Shown: positions 1 through 6,718 of the stretch, piece after piece
Position numbering within the stretch: the first letter of the stretch is position 1
Layout of the letters: the number at the start of each line of letters is the position of its first letter
From: Verrucomicrobiota bacterium
GTDB lineage: Bacteria > Verrucomicrobiota > Verrucomicrobiia > Chthoniobacterales > UBA10450
DNA length: 7,910 nt
Reading direction: 5' to 3'
NCBI GenBank assembly: GCA_003219095.1
Contig: QHPM01000300.1
Span: 1-7,910, forward strand
Translations under genes and position numbers: made by a program
Notes under the pieces: model-generated
The model's input: only the letters and a program-made list of their open reading frames with translations
Databases searched by the model: none
What the model was told of the DNA's origin: nothing

Positions 1-300
1 TTCAATCCCGGTTCCTCACCCAGCGCTTCGATGCCGATGATGCTTTCCCTTGCAGCCACGCAAATGCGAATGAGTCCAGCGGAATCCATCACCGCAGCCA
101 GCATCAATGCGGCCGCGAGTTTGAATCGGGTCGATCAGATTGGATCATTGGAAGTGGGAAAAGTTGCGAATTTTACGATCTGCGACTGCGAAGATTATCG
201 CGAGCTCGCCTATTGGTTTGGAATTTCGCTGGTGCGTGATGTTTTTGTGCGCGGCGTTTCTGTTTCAAGGAGCGGCGGTCTCCAAACCGCCGACTCATAA
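1..300 (+). CDS. hutI: Imidazolonepropionase, C-terminal part (5' end outside window)
   Basis: Imidazolonepropionase is a cytoplasmic metal-dependent amidohydrolase that opens the imidazolone ring in histidine degradation, giving N-formimino-glutamate. The frame is open from base 1, and the last 99 residues are visible. They show features I associate with the HutI C-terminus: FNPGSSPS at the start, then [18 protein letters not shown], a helix-rich [20 protein letters not shown] block, and [21 protein letters not shown] at the end of the amidohydrolase barrel and small beta domain. The metal and catalytic residues lie upstream and cannot be checked. The family normally ends soon after the VxxxG strand. 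Here about 12 further residues ([11 protein letters not shown] and neighbours) and the TAA stop are encoded inside a palindromic repeat at 273-323, so the tail is probably not functional. No other hut gene is in the window. The family call is firm; an alternative amidohydrolase is unlikely. Confidence 0.9.
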   Translation, partial: FNPGSSPSASMPMMLSLAATQMRMSPAESITAASINAAASLNRVDQIGSLEVGKVANFTICDCEDYRELAYWFGISLVRDVFVRGVSVSRSGGLQTADS

Positions 301-323
301 AGAGGGCGATTTGGAAATCGCCC
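273..323. repeat. Two adjacent hairpins at the hutI 3' end
   Basis: There are two palindromes in a row. The first pairs CGGCGGT (273-279) with ACCGCCG (286-292), giving a 7-bp stem and 6-base loop. The second pairs GGGCGATTT (304-312) with AAATCGCCC (315-323), giving a 9-bp stem with a 2-base spacer. The hutI stop codon (298-300) sits between them. No T-run follows the second stem (it continues CTTCCTTGAC), so a classical intrinsic terminator is not shown. It may still slow polymerase or protect the mRNA 3' end. A related CGGCGG/CCGCCG hairpin occurs at 3845-3863. Confidence 0.7.
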
Positions 324-395
324 TTCCTTGACGGGCCGTGCCAATTTTGTGTGACCAAAGAGAGGTTTCCGGGCGTGCGTGAAGGGCGATCTGAA

Positions 396-458
396 TTGTA
401 GGGCAGGCGTGTCGCCTGCCATCTAAGACGCCGGCAACCGGGAGCGGTTGCCCTACAA
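396..458. repeat. Palindromic element with TTGTAGGG/CCCTACAA ends and two inner hairpins
   Basis: TTGTAGGG (396-403) is the exact reverse complement of CCCTACAA (451-458), making 8-bp terminal inverted repeats. Inside are two further perfect hairpins: GGCAGGCG (402-409) with CGCCTGCC (413-420), and GGCAACCG (433-440) with CGGTTGCC (445-452). The inner stems share a few bases with the outer ends, so the folds compete. The element resembles short non-coding repeats (REP or MITE type) that recur between genes. A close copy of the first hairpin occurs at 7495-7518. The element ends 29 bases before tig. The rest of the 301-487 gap (324-395 and 459-487) shows no gene, no convincing promoter and no ribosome binding site. 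Confidence 0.75.
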
Positions 459-487
459 ATGCGGGCGGCGTAACGTCGCTTTCCTTC

Positions 488-1843
488 ATGAAAGTCGAGG
501 TCGAAAAGCAGCCCGATTCCGTTTCCACCCTGCAAATTGAATTGCCGCCGGAGCAGGTCGCGAAAGAGTGGAATGCGATCGCGGATAACTTCGCCCGCTA
601 TGCCAAGATTCCGGGCTACCGGCCAGGGAAAGCGCCGCGGCGAGTGATTGAAGCGAAGTTTAAAAAGGAAATTCAGGAAGAGCTGACAAAAAAACTGGTC
701 TCAAAGAGTTATCGCGACGCGGTTGCCGAAAAACAATTGCGGGTGGTGTCTCTGACAAATCTGGAGGACGTCAAGATTGGCGATGACAAAACGATGCGGT
801 TCCGCGCGACCGTAATCACGGCGCCTGAATTCGATCTGCCGGATTATAAAAACATTGCCGTGCAATTGCCGCCCTTGGAGGTCACGGAAGACGAAGTGAA
901 CAGCGCGATGGAACGTTTGCGCGAGCAATCCGCCGATTTCGTGGAAGTGGAACCGGAGCGCGCCCTGCAAATGGAAGATTTTGCGGTTATCGATTTTGAA
1001 GGAACGATCGAGGGCCGGCCGGTCAGCGAGATTGCACCGGAAGCGAGCAAAAATTTGCATGGCGGGCAGAAGTTCTGGCTGCGATTGGCGCCAGACAATT
1101 TTCTGCCAAATTTTTGCGAGCAATTGATCGGGCAAAAAAAGGAGGAGACACGATTGGTAATCGTGACTTTTCCGGCGGACTTACCGGTGCAAGAACTGGC
1201 CGGCAAGAAGGCAGATTACGCTGTCACTTTGCGCGAGGTTAAACAAAAGGTGTTGCCGGAATTAAACGATGCCTTCGCGACAAAATTGACGAAAGATAAA
1301 ACGCTGGTGGAATTGCGTGCGATGGTGGTCCACGACCTCGAGCACGAGAAGGAGCATGCCATTGAGCAGACAAAAGAATCGCAAATCGTGAAGGCTTTGC
1401 ACGAGCAAACCCGGTTCGATTTACCGTCGCAGCTTTTGCGCAATGAAACGCGGCGCGCCTTGGGCGAGTTGGTGCAGCGTAACCGTCAGCGCGGCGTGCC
1501 GGATCAAATGCTGAAAAATAAGGAAAAAGAGCTGGTGGAAGGCGCCGGCTCGCTGGCGGCGCATCGCTTGAAAACGAATTTCATCCTCCAACGCATTGCC
1601 GAGGCGGAGAGGATTCAGGTCACGCCCGAGGAAGTCGAGGAACGGATCCGAAATCAGGCCACACATTATAATGTTTCGGTGGAAAAAATGCGCAAAGAAA
1701 TCGACGAACACGAGGGAATAAACGGGCTGGTGGAAGAGATCCTGCTGGGTAAGACCATTGATTTTCTTAAGGCAAATGTTAGCATCAAACCGGCGGGAGC
1801 CGGCGCGAAAGAAACGATAAAAATTCATGAGCAGACCAAGTAA
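488..1843 (+). CDS. tig: Trigger factor, ribosome-associated chaperone and prolyl isomerase
   Basis: Trigger factor docks at the ribosomal exit tunnel, shields nascent chains, and carries a peptidyl-prolyl isomerase domain. The 451-residue product matches the usual 430-480 range. The N-terminal ribosome-binding domain (about 1-115) has the docking-loop signature GYRPGKAP at residues 43-50. An FKBP-like domain follows at about 159-252, with [21 protein letters not shown] and [11 protein letters not shown]. The rest is the helical C-terminal chaperone arm, beginning PELNDAFA and ending in a short basic, Gly/Ala-containing tail. The PPIase domain keeps the usual frame but has a somewhat longer [18 protein letters not shown] segment. 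The ATG at 488 puts the family N-terminus in register, although I see no Shine-Dalgarno sequence before it. It is the first gene of tig-clpP-clpX, and its last 17 bases overlap clpP, which implies coupled expression. Confidence 0.97.
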   Translation: MKVEVEKQPDSVSTLQIELPPEQVAKEWNAIADNFARYAKIPGYRPGKAPRRVIEAKFKKEIQEELTKKLVSKSYRDAVAEKQLRVVSLTNLEDVKIGDDKTMRFRATVITAPEFDLPDYKNIAVQLPPLEVTEDEVNSAMERLREQSADFVEVEPERALQMEDFAVIDFEGTIEGRPVSEIAPEASKNLHGGQKFWLRLAPDNFLPNFCEQLIGQKKEETRLVIVTFPADLPVQELAGKKADYAVTLREVKQKVLPELNDAFATKLTKDKTLVELRAMVVHDLEHEKEHAIEQTKESQIVKALHEQTRFDLPSQLLRNETRRALGELVQRNRQRGVPDQMLKNKEKELVEGAGSLAAHRLKTNFILQRIAEAERIQVTPEEVEERIRNQATHYNVSVEKMRKEIDEHEGINGLVEEILLGKTIDFLKANVSIKPAGAGAKETIKIHEQTK

Positions 1844-2531
1844 AAATATTTCCCAAAGTGTGCTCGTCCCCATGGTGGTCGAACAGACCGGACGAGGCGA
1901 GCGCGCCTACGACATCTATTCCCGGCTGCTCAAGGACCGGATCATCTTCATCGGCACACCGATCGACGATCACATCGCGAATCTGGTCATTGCTCAGATG
2001 CTCTTTCTGCAAATGGAGGATGGGAAAAAGGACCTCAACCTTTATATCAATTCGCCAGGCGGCTCCGTCACGGCCGGACTGGCAATTTACGATACGATGC
2101 AGTTTCTCACCTGCGATGTGACGACCTACTGCCTCGGGATGGCTGCCAGCATGGGGGCGGTTTTGCTGTGCGCCGGAACGAAAGGCAAGCGTTTTGCCCT
2201 CCCGAATTCCGACATCATGATCCATCAGGTTTCCGGCGGGGCGCAGGGACAGGCGAGCGACGTGGAGCGCCAGGTCGATTATATGTTCAAGTTGAAGAAG
2301 CGCCTGATCAGAATCATCTCGCAGCACACCAGCAAATCCGAGGAGCAAGTGCGGCTGGATTCCGATCGCGATTATTACATGTCGGCGGCGGAAGCGAGGG
2401 ACTACGGGTTGGTCGATGAGGTGATCAAATCGCGCAAGGAAGCAAAGCTACTCGATGGGGCAGGTGGAGATGGATCGGACCGAAATGTAGCCGTGGCGGA
2501 GGCCGCGTTACCCCGCAAACTCGGGGAATAG
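1827..2531 (+). CDS. clpP: ATP-dependent Clp protease, proteolytic subunit
   Basis: ClpP is the self-compartmentalised serine peptidase that forms a double heptamer and degrades proteins threaded in by ClpX or ClpA/ClpC. The product has 234 residues, slightly longer than the usual 195-210. The catalytic triad is complete: Ser108 in GMAASMG, His133 in MIHQ and Asp182 in SDRDYYMS, with the same spacing as in E. coli ClpP. INSPGGS (75-80 region) forms the oxyanion strand. The mature-type N-terminus [22 protein letters not shown] starts near residue 14, so about 13 residues look like a propeptide. A GTG at 1860, 17 bases after the tig stop, would give a shorter, canonical start and is the main alternative. 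The ATG at 1827 is preferred because it lies within tig and suggests translational coupling. Neither start has a clear Shine-Dalgarno. The 24-residue C-terminal tail ([13 protein letters not shown] onward) is Gly/Ala-rich and probably disordered. Confidence 0.97.
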   Translation: MSRPSKNISQSVLVPMVVEQTGRGERAYDIYSRLLKDRIIFIGTPIDDHIANLVIAQMLFLQMEDGKKDLNLYINSPGGSVTAGLAIYDTMQFLTCDVTTYCLGMAASMGAVLLCAGTKGKRFALPNSDIMIHQVSGGAQGQASDVERQVDYMFKLKKRLIRIISQHTSKSEEQVRLDSDRDYYMSAAEARDYGLVDEVIKSRKEAKLLDGAGGDGSDRNVAVAEAALPRKLGE

Positions 2532-2556
2532 AAGCTGCTTAAAAAGTAGCGCTTTT

Positions 2557-3837
2557 ATGGCACGCGCTTCGAACCTCACGATGTGCTCTTTCTGCGGGAA
2601 GAGCCATGCCGAAGTCCGCAAGCTGATCGCCGGTCCCGGAGTCTATATTTGCGACAGTTGCATCAACGTTTGCAAAAGCATCCTGGATAAGGAGCTGAAC
2701 GAAGACGCCCGGCGGCAGTCCTCTACCATTCGGGTGCCGAAACCGGCGGAAATTCGCCGATCGCTCGACCAGTATGTCATCGGGCAGGACATCGCAAAAA
2801 AGACTCTCTCGGTCGCGGTCCACAACCATTTCAAACGGGTTATGCAAACGAGCGGGCCGTCAGATTCATCGGCCGCTTTCCAGCCCGATCCATTTGCCGA
2901 TGTCGAAATCGAAAAGAGCAATATTTTGCTGATCGGCCCAACCGGGTCGGGCAAGACTTTGCTGGCCAAAACGCTGGCGAAAATTCTAGATGTTCCGTTT
3001 TGCATTGCCGACGCGACCACGCTGACCGAAGCCGGATATGTCGGGGAAGACGTCGAAAACATTATCCTGCGTTTGCTGCAAAATGCGGACTACGACGTGA
3101 AGCGGGCCGAAATTGGCATCGTTTACATTGACGAGATCGATAAAATCGGCCGCAAAACCGACAACGTTTCAATTACGCGCGATGTCAGTGGCGAAGGGGT
3201 GCAGCAGGCGTTGTTGAAAATTCTTGAGGGCAGCACCTGCAACGTTCCACCGCAAGGCGGGCGCAAGCATCCCCACCAGGAATACATCCAGGTTAATACC
3301 GAAAAGATTTTGTTTATTTGCGGGGGCGCGTTTGTCGGTCTCGATAAAATCGTGCAAAAACGCATCGGCCAAAAAGTGATGGGTTTTGGCAGTCCTACGC
3401 TGGAGGTGGAGGCGGCGCTGGCGCGGGAAGCGGTCCGACGGGTGGAACCGGAAGATTTGCTGGCCTTCGGAATGATTCCCGAATTCATCGGCCGTCTCCC
3501 GGTCGTGGCCGCGCTGGACGCGCTGACCGAGGAAGAAATGGTCGCGATTTTGACCGACACCAAGAACGCGATGGTGAAACAGTACACCAAACTTTTCTCG
3601 ATGGAGAACGTGCGATTGTCGGTAACCAAGGATGCGTTGAAGGCGCTTGCGGCCCAAGCGGTGACAAAGGGAACGGGCGCGCGCGCGTTGCGATCGATGC
3701 TCGAGCGCATCATGCTCGACATCATGTATGACGTGCCGAGCCGCGAGGACATCGCCGAAGTGACGATCAATCGCGCGGTGGTGGAAGGAAAGAAGCTTCC
3801 CCTCATTCGGAAGAAGCAGGATAAAGACGCGGCGTAG
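2557..3837 (+). CDS. clpX: ATP-dependent Clp protease, AAA+ unfoldase subunit ClpX
   Basis: ClpX is the hexameric AAA+ unfoldase that recognises tagged substrates, unfolds them with ATP and feeds them to ClpP. At 426 residues it has the normal length. The N-terminal zinc-binding domain has Cys10, Cys13, Cys32 and Cys35 (CSFC...CDSC). The AAA+ core shows Walker A GPTGSGKT at 127-134, pore loop 1 GYVGED at 160-165, Walker B IVYIDE at 188-193, the RKH loop at 236-238, EFIGRLP with Arg313, and sensor 2 GTGAR at 372-376. The loop that docks into ClpP reads MGF at 275-277, where E. coli has IGF; this is a conservative change that keeps the key Gly-Phe. The gene lies 25 bases after clpP in the same operon, so peptidase and unfoldase are co-produced. 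No good Shine-Dalgarno precedes the ATG. The 3' end runs straight into a hairpin repeat. Confidence 0.98.
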   Translation: MARASNLTMCSFCGKSHAEVRKLIAGPGVYICDSCINVCKSILDKELNEDARRQSSTIRVPKPAEIRRSLDQYVIGQDIAKKTLSVAVHNHFKRVMQTSGPSDSSAAFQPDPFADVEIEKSNILLIGPTGSGKTLLAKTLAKILDVPFCIADATTLTEAGYVGEDVENIILRLLQNADYDVKRAEIGIVYIDEIDKIGRKTDNVSITRDVSGEGVQQALLKILEGSTCNVPPQGGRKHPHQEYIQVNTEKILFICGGAFVGLDKIVQKRIGQKVMGFGSPTLEVEAALAREAVRRVEPEDLLAFGMIPEFIGRLPVVAALDALTEEEMVAILTDTKNAMVKQYTKLFSMENVRLSVTKDALKALAAQAVTKGTGARALRSMLERIMLDIMYDVPSREDIAEVTINRAVVEGKKLPLIRKKQDKDAA

Positions 3838-3840
3838 TCG

Positions 3841-3869
3841 TTGTCGGCGGTCATACCCCGCCGCTACAA
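3841..3869. repeat. Hairpin repeat directly after clpX
   Basis: TTGT (3841-3844) followed by CGGCGG (3845-3850) pairs with CCGCCG (3858-3863), then a 2-base CT bulge, then ACAA (3866-3869). It shares the CTACAA end with the element at 396-458 and the CGGCGG/CCGCCG core with 273-292, so it looks like another member of the same family. It begins 3 bases after the clpX stop and could act as a 3'-end structure for the operon mRNA. It lacks the T-run of an intrinsic terminator. Confidence 0.6.
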
Positions 3870-3957
3870 TTGTCATTCCGAGCGTAGTCGAGGAATCTCT
3901 GACTATTGTTCTTTGATGAAAAGAATGGAGATGTCTCGACTTCGCTCGACATGACAA
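3870..3957. repeat. Imperfect inverted-repeat element with TTGTCAT/ATGACAA ends
   Basis: This 88-base element has ends TTGTCAT (3870-3876) and ATGACAA (3951-3957). Its arms extend inward as an imperfect inverted repeat of about 29 bases: the left arm contains GAGCGTAGTCGAGGAATCTC and the right arm GAGATGTCTCGACTTCGCTC. They differ at about five positions when one is reverse-complemented. The centre (about 3901-3928) is A/T-richer and unpaired. No transposase is encoded, so it resembles a MITE or REP-like sequence. I recall very similar GTCATTCCGAGC...GCTCGACATGACA sequences in many environmental bacterial genomes, but no search was done. Its right end supplies part of the cinA ribosome binding site. 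Confidence 0.75.
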
Positions 3958-3962
3958 AGGAG
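3956..3962 (+). promoter_or_regulatory. Shine-Dalgarno sequence of cinA
   Basis: AAAGGAG lies 7 bases before the GTG at 3970 and is the strongest ribosome binding site in the window. It decides the GTG start of cinA. Its first two bases are the last two of the inverted-repeat element that ends at 3957. Confidence 0.8.
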
Positions 3963-3969
3963 TAGGCGC

Positions 3970-5205
3970 GTGAAAACAATCGTCATCAATACCGGAACGG
4001 AAATCCTGCTCGGTGACGTGCTCAATACCCATCTTGCCTTTATCGCGCGCGAAATTTTTCAATTTGGGCTTCGCATCGACGAACAGCGCGCGATTCCCGA
4101 TGGCGATGCCATTCAGACCGCGCTGGCTGATGTTTCCTCATGGGCGGAGATTGTTTTTGTGACGGGCGGCCTTGGGCCGACGAGTGATGACATCACCCGA
4201 GAACTCGTCGCTGGCTATTTGCAGTTGCCGCTTGTCGAAAACCCGATCGTCCGCGAAGCAATTCGCAGCCGGCTGGCTGCGCGCCGGATCCCAATAACTA
4301 AACGGATTTGGCGGCAAGCACTGGTTCCGGCAGGCGCGGAAGTGTTGCCTAACGAGAATGGAACTGCGCCGGGCCTCTATTTGAGGACCAAGATCAATCC
4401 AGCCGTTCCATCGCCGCATTTGTTTTTGCTGCCTGGGCCACCCCGCGAATTGCAACCAATGTTCCGCAATTTCGTCGCGCCGGTTTTGCACCGAATCACC
4501 GCCGAATTGAAAAAAGATGCGATGCGAATTTTTCGCATCGCCAACATGGGCGAATCCATCATTGAGAGGAAAATTGGCGACCTCGTTTTCGCCATTCCCG
4601 GAATCGAGCTCGGTTATTGTGCGCGTCCGGGTGAGGTTGACGTGCGTATTATCGGGAGCGCTGAGGCAGTCGCCCAGGCGGAGAAAATTATTCGCGAAAA
4701 ACTGAGCAACGCGATTTTCAGCGCGAGCGACGAGAGTTTGGCGGCTGTTCTTATCCGCTTGCTATCGGAGGGAGGGCAAACCCTGGCCCTGGCCGAGTCA
4801 TGCACGGGTGGTTTTCTGGCAGATCAAATCACCAATGTCCCGGGTGCCTCGAAGGTATTTGTTGCCGGCTACGTCACCTATTCGAATGAAGAAAAAATCC
4901 GCACCCTTGGTGTTTCATGCGAATCGATCGAGAAATTCGGCGCCGTGAGCGAGCAGGTTGCGACCGAAATGGCGGAAGGAATACGGATACGAACCGGTGC
5001 GACGCACGGGATCGCGACCACGGGGGTCGCGGGACCATCGGGCGGTAGCGCAGACAAACCGGTCGGTACGGTTTTCGTAGGGTTGAGTTCGGAAAATCAG
5101 CCAGCGCGCTGTGAGAAGTTCTTTTTCCCAAGCGATCGCGAAACCTTCAAACAGCTCGTAGCGCAGCGGGCCTTCGATTTGCTGCGGAAAAGATTGATGG
5201 AGTAA
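3970..5205 (+). CDS. cinA: CinA, competence/damage-inducible protein with NMN deamidase domain
   Basis: CinA-family proteins join an N-terminal molybdopterin-binding-like (COG1058) domain, with nucleotide pyrophosphatase activity in some members, to a C-terminal PncC domain. PncC deamidates nicotinamide mononucleotide in pyridine nucleotide salvage. The product has 411 residues, the usual full length. The N-terminal domain carries INTGTEILLGD at 6-16 and VTGGLGPTSDDITRE at 64-78, followed by LLPGPPREL at 153-161. The PncC domain (about 255-408) has LAESCTGG at 274-281, with the presumed nucleophile Ser277, then YVTYSNEEK at 301-309 and TTGVAGPSGGS followed by KPVGTVFVG. All expected motifs are present, so it appears functional. 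It starts at GTG, supported by AAAGGAG 7 bases upstream. It lies 132 bases after clpX, separated by two repeats, so it may be read from its own promoter or by read-through. It converges with the L,D-transpeptidase gene. Confidence 0.95.
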   Translation: MKTIVINTGTEILLGDVLNTHLAFIAREIFQFGLRIDEQRAIPDGDAIQTALADVSSWAEIVFVTGGLGPTSDDITRELVAGYLQLPLVENPIVREAIRSRLAARRIPITKRIWRQALVPAGAEVLPNENGTAPGLYLRTKINPAVPSPHLFLLPGPPRELQPMFRNFVAPVLHRITAELKKDAMRIFRIANMGESIIERKIGDLVFAIPGIELGYCARPGEVDVRIIGSAEAVAQAEKIIREKLSNAIFSASDESLAAVLIRLLSEGGQTLALAESCTGGFLADQITNVPGASKVFVAGYVTYSNEEKIRTLGVSCESIEKFGAVSEQVATEMAEGIRIRTGATHGIATTGVAGPSGGSADKPVGTVFVGLSSENQPARCEKFFFPSDRETFKQLVAQRAFDLLRKRLME

Positions 5206-5279
5206 TGAAGTGTTGGAGTGCTGGAGTATTGGGAAGAAGCGAATTTTACGAATCCACTACTCTACTACTCCAGTCTTCA
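5206..5279. repeat. TGAAG-ended inverted repeat with 8-base TGGAGT periodicity
   Basis: The element starts TGAAG (5206) immediately after the cinA TAA and ends CTTCA (5279). The left arm (5206-5232) and the right arm read on the minus strand (5254-5279) are similar: both contain repeated TGGAGT-like units spaced 8 bases apart (TTGGAGTG CTGGAGTA versus CTGGAGTA GTAGAGTA). The arms pair imperfectly around a centre at about 5233-5253. Placed between two convergent genes, the RNA hairpin could serve as a two-way 3'-end structure. The stop codon of the minus-strand L,D-transpeptidase (5277-5279) lies inside its right end. Confidence 0.7.
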
Positions 5280-5888
5280 CGACGCTGGCTCTACCTCCAC
5301 CGGCGTGCCGACTTTGACGTGATCGTAAAATAATTTTGCCCCATCGGAGGGCATGCGAATACAGCCGTGCGAGGCAGGGTAACCAGGCAAAATTCCGACG
5401 TGCATACCGACGCCCTCGCCAGTGAGACGCATAAACCATTTCATAGCGGCGCCCTGGAAGTGGGTTCCACTTGGCGCGGCATCGATGTGCATGCTCACGC
5501 CCGCACGAACAATGCGCCCCGAGCCATCAACGAAATCACCATAAAGAGACGAGTAATGGTTCGGATCTTTTTCCATGACGTGCATGCTGCCGCTGGGCGA
5601 TGTGTGCCCGCGTTTGCCCGATGAAATCGGGGAATCAATCACGATCTCCTCACCCAGCATGAGGTAAGCACGTTGTTTTGCCAGAGAGACAATCAGGTGG
5701 ATGTCATCTGGCGAAATTTTTGCCAGCAGCGCCTGATTTACCTGGAGCGGCGCCTGCTTTTTGATCAAGTCGACAGCGCTCTTCATCGGCTGCAAACCGC
5801 TTTTGGGCTTACCAAATTGCGCATCAGCCGAGATGGCGAAGAACAAAATCGCGTTGGCGACTATCAGATTGGGAAAAGATTTTATCAT
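5277..5888 (-). CDS. Secreted L,D-transpeptidase (YkuD domain)
   Basis: L,D-transpeptidases of the YkuD family form 3-3 crosslinks in peptidoglycan or attach proteins to it, acting outside the cytoplasmic membrane. The 203-residue product starts with a likely signal peptide: IKSFPN, a hydrophobic run LIVANAILFFAIS, and cleavage near ADAQ at 21-24. The YkuD domain covers about 62-200. It begins IHLIVSLAKQRAYLML, contains TSPSGSMHVMEKDPN and HYSSLYG in mid-domain, and ends with the active-site block GMHVG (His163) and SHGCIRM, with catalytic Cys176 and Arg178. All key residues are present. Its ATG overlaps the stop of the upstream gene as ATGA, so the two are almost certainly translated together. 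A weak GGATGG lies about 9 bases upstream. The stop TGA falls at the edge of the inverted repeat at 5206-5279. Which crosslinking or anchoring role it has cannot be told from sequence. Confidence 0.93.
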   Translation of the reverse strand: MIKSFPNLIVANAILFFAISADAQFGKPKSGLQPMKSAVDLIKKQAPLQVNQALLAKISPDDIHLIVSLAKQRAYLMLGEEIVIDSPISSGKRGHTSPSGSMHVMEKDPNHYSSLYGDFVDGSGRIVRAGVSMHIDAAPSGTHFQGAAMKWFMRLTGEGVGMHVGILPGYPASHGCIRMPSDGAKLFYDHVKVGTPVEVEPAS

Positions 5889-6697
5889 TTCGTGTATCCA
5901 TCCGCCCGCGCGAGCCAGCCGGATAGCCAGCGAGCTTCACCGCGTTCCGGCGGCGAATTAGCAACCCGCCGGCGAAGCACAGTCTTGGCCGAAGCCGCGA
6001 ATTCGTCGAGTGCGGATTGCGTGCCGTGCATATTTTCCAGGACTTGGAGCAGGCCCCATCCTTCGCCGTGATAGCGTTCGCTTGCCAGCGTGCCTTCACC
6101 CTTAAAATTTACGTAGTCAACCAGCGCGTAACAGCCTTGAGCGCTCGAAGCGACGCGGTCGAATTGCCGTTGCACGTTTTCGCGATCAGCTGTCTCGGCC
6201 ATCATTTTGGGCAAGGCGTCTTGCAGGCGCTCGATCAGAAACTGGGCTTGGAGATCGATCGTATCGACGAGGAACTGGCGCAGCTGTTTCATTTTTAGCG
6301 AATCGATTGCTTGCTGAAACTCGGCACGGGAGCTCCATGGGCAGAAAGTGTCGTGCCCGGAGAGAAGAAATTGAGGTAATTTCGCGCCACGGGCAGAAAC
6401 AAAACGAACAAGCTTTGGAAAACTTTCGTCGAAAGGGCCGCGCTGGCCCCTGGGGTACCAAATGAAGTGACCGATACCGAGAGATGCGAAGTTTTCGCCC
6501 ACGTTCCATGAAGTAAGGCCGGAGATTGTCCCGCCGCACTCATTTTGCCAAATCCGCCTGCCGATTCGCTGCCGGTCGGTCGCGGAAATATCGATTGCGG
6601 CCTGTAGCGAAACGCTGGCCAGCATTATAATGGTTAGACTGACGGCCACCTGACGGCTTGACGCCTGCACTTTCTTCTCTAGCGTGCCGGACTTCAT
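5885..6697 (-). CDS. Conserved secreted protein with lysozyme-like motif, function unproven
   Basis: I do not know a named family for this 270-residue protein. The first 35 residues look like a signal peptide or membrane anchor: a basic start MKSGTLEKKVQASSR, hydrophobic VAVSLTIIMLASVSL, and a possible cut at LQAA. The exported part opens RRIWQNECGG (Glu53), then GLTSWNVGENFASLGIGHFIW (GIGH at 74-77). A Glu followed at some distance by GIGH recalls the T4-lysozyme-type muramidases, so a peptidoglycan hydrolase is plausible but inferred. Later conserved-looking blocks are LVDYVNFKGEG (192-202) and GEGWGLLQVL (211-220). Three cysteines (54, 119, 189) are in the exported part. The start at 6697 was chosen because it puts the signal peptide first. 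An in-frame start at 6859 would add 54 residues antisense to the FKBP gene and is unlikely. The gene is joined to the L,D-transpeptidase by an ATGA overlap. Confidence 0.8.
   Translation of the reverse strand: MKSGTLEKKVQASSRQVAVSLTIIMLASVSLQAAIDISATDRQRIGRRIWQNECGGTISGLTSWNVGENFASLGIGHFIWYPRGQRGPFDESFPKLVRFVSARGAKLPQFLLSGHDTFCPWSSRAEFQQAIDSLKMKQLRQFLVDTIDLQAQFLIERLQDALPKMMAETADRENVQRQFDRVASSAQGCYALVDYVNFKGEGTLASERYHGEGWGLLQVLENMHGTQSALDEFAASAKTVLRRRVANSPPERGEARWLSGWLARADGYTK
6626..6631 (+). promoter_or_regulatory. Possible -10 box for the FKBP gene
   Basis: A perfect TATAAT lies about 88 bases before the FKBP ATG, inside the divergent lysozyme-like gene. The hexamer 17 bases upstream (TGTAGC, 6603-6608) is a poor -35 match, and ATTATAAT is itself a palindrome, so direction is ambiguous. 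It is listed only because the 21-base gap between the two divergent start codons cannot hold a promoter. Confidence 0.25.
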
Positions 6698-6718
6698 AGC
6701 TTTTGGCGCTTCCACTTT

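Noticed and set aside
304..330. Hairpin after hutI as a rho-independent terminator
   Set aside because: The stem is good, but the following bases are CTTCCTTGAC with no U-run, so it is listed as a repeat hairpin only.
328..360. TTGACG at 328-333 as a -35 box for the tig operon
   Set aside because: No TATAAT-like hexamer occurs at 16-18 bases; the spacing gives GTGACC or similar, so a promoter is not supported.
396..458. CRISPR or riboswitch interpretation of the multi-hairpin element
   Set aside because: There are no regularly spaced direct repeats with unique spacers, and the hairpins match dispersed pieces elsewhere in the window, which fits a genomic repeat family.
1785..2348. 187-residue minus-strand frame opposite clpP
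   Set aside because: It lies antisense to the catalytic core of clpP, with no recognisable motif and no initiation signal.
3169..4062. 297-residue open frame on the minus strand opposite clpX and cinA
   Set aside because: It runs antisense to two clearly conserved genes and through an intergenic repeat, with His/Arg-rich composition typical of a shadow frame; no family motif seen.
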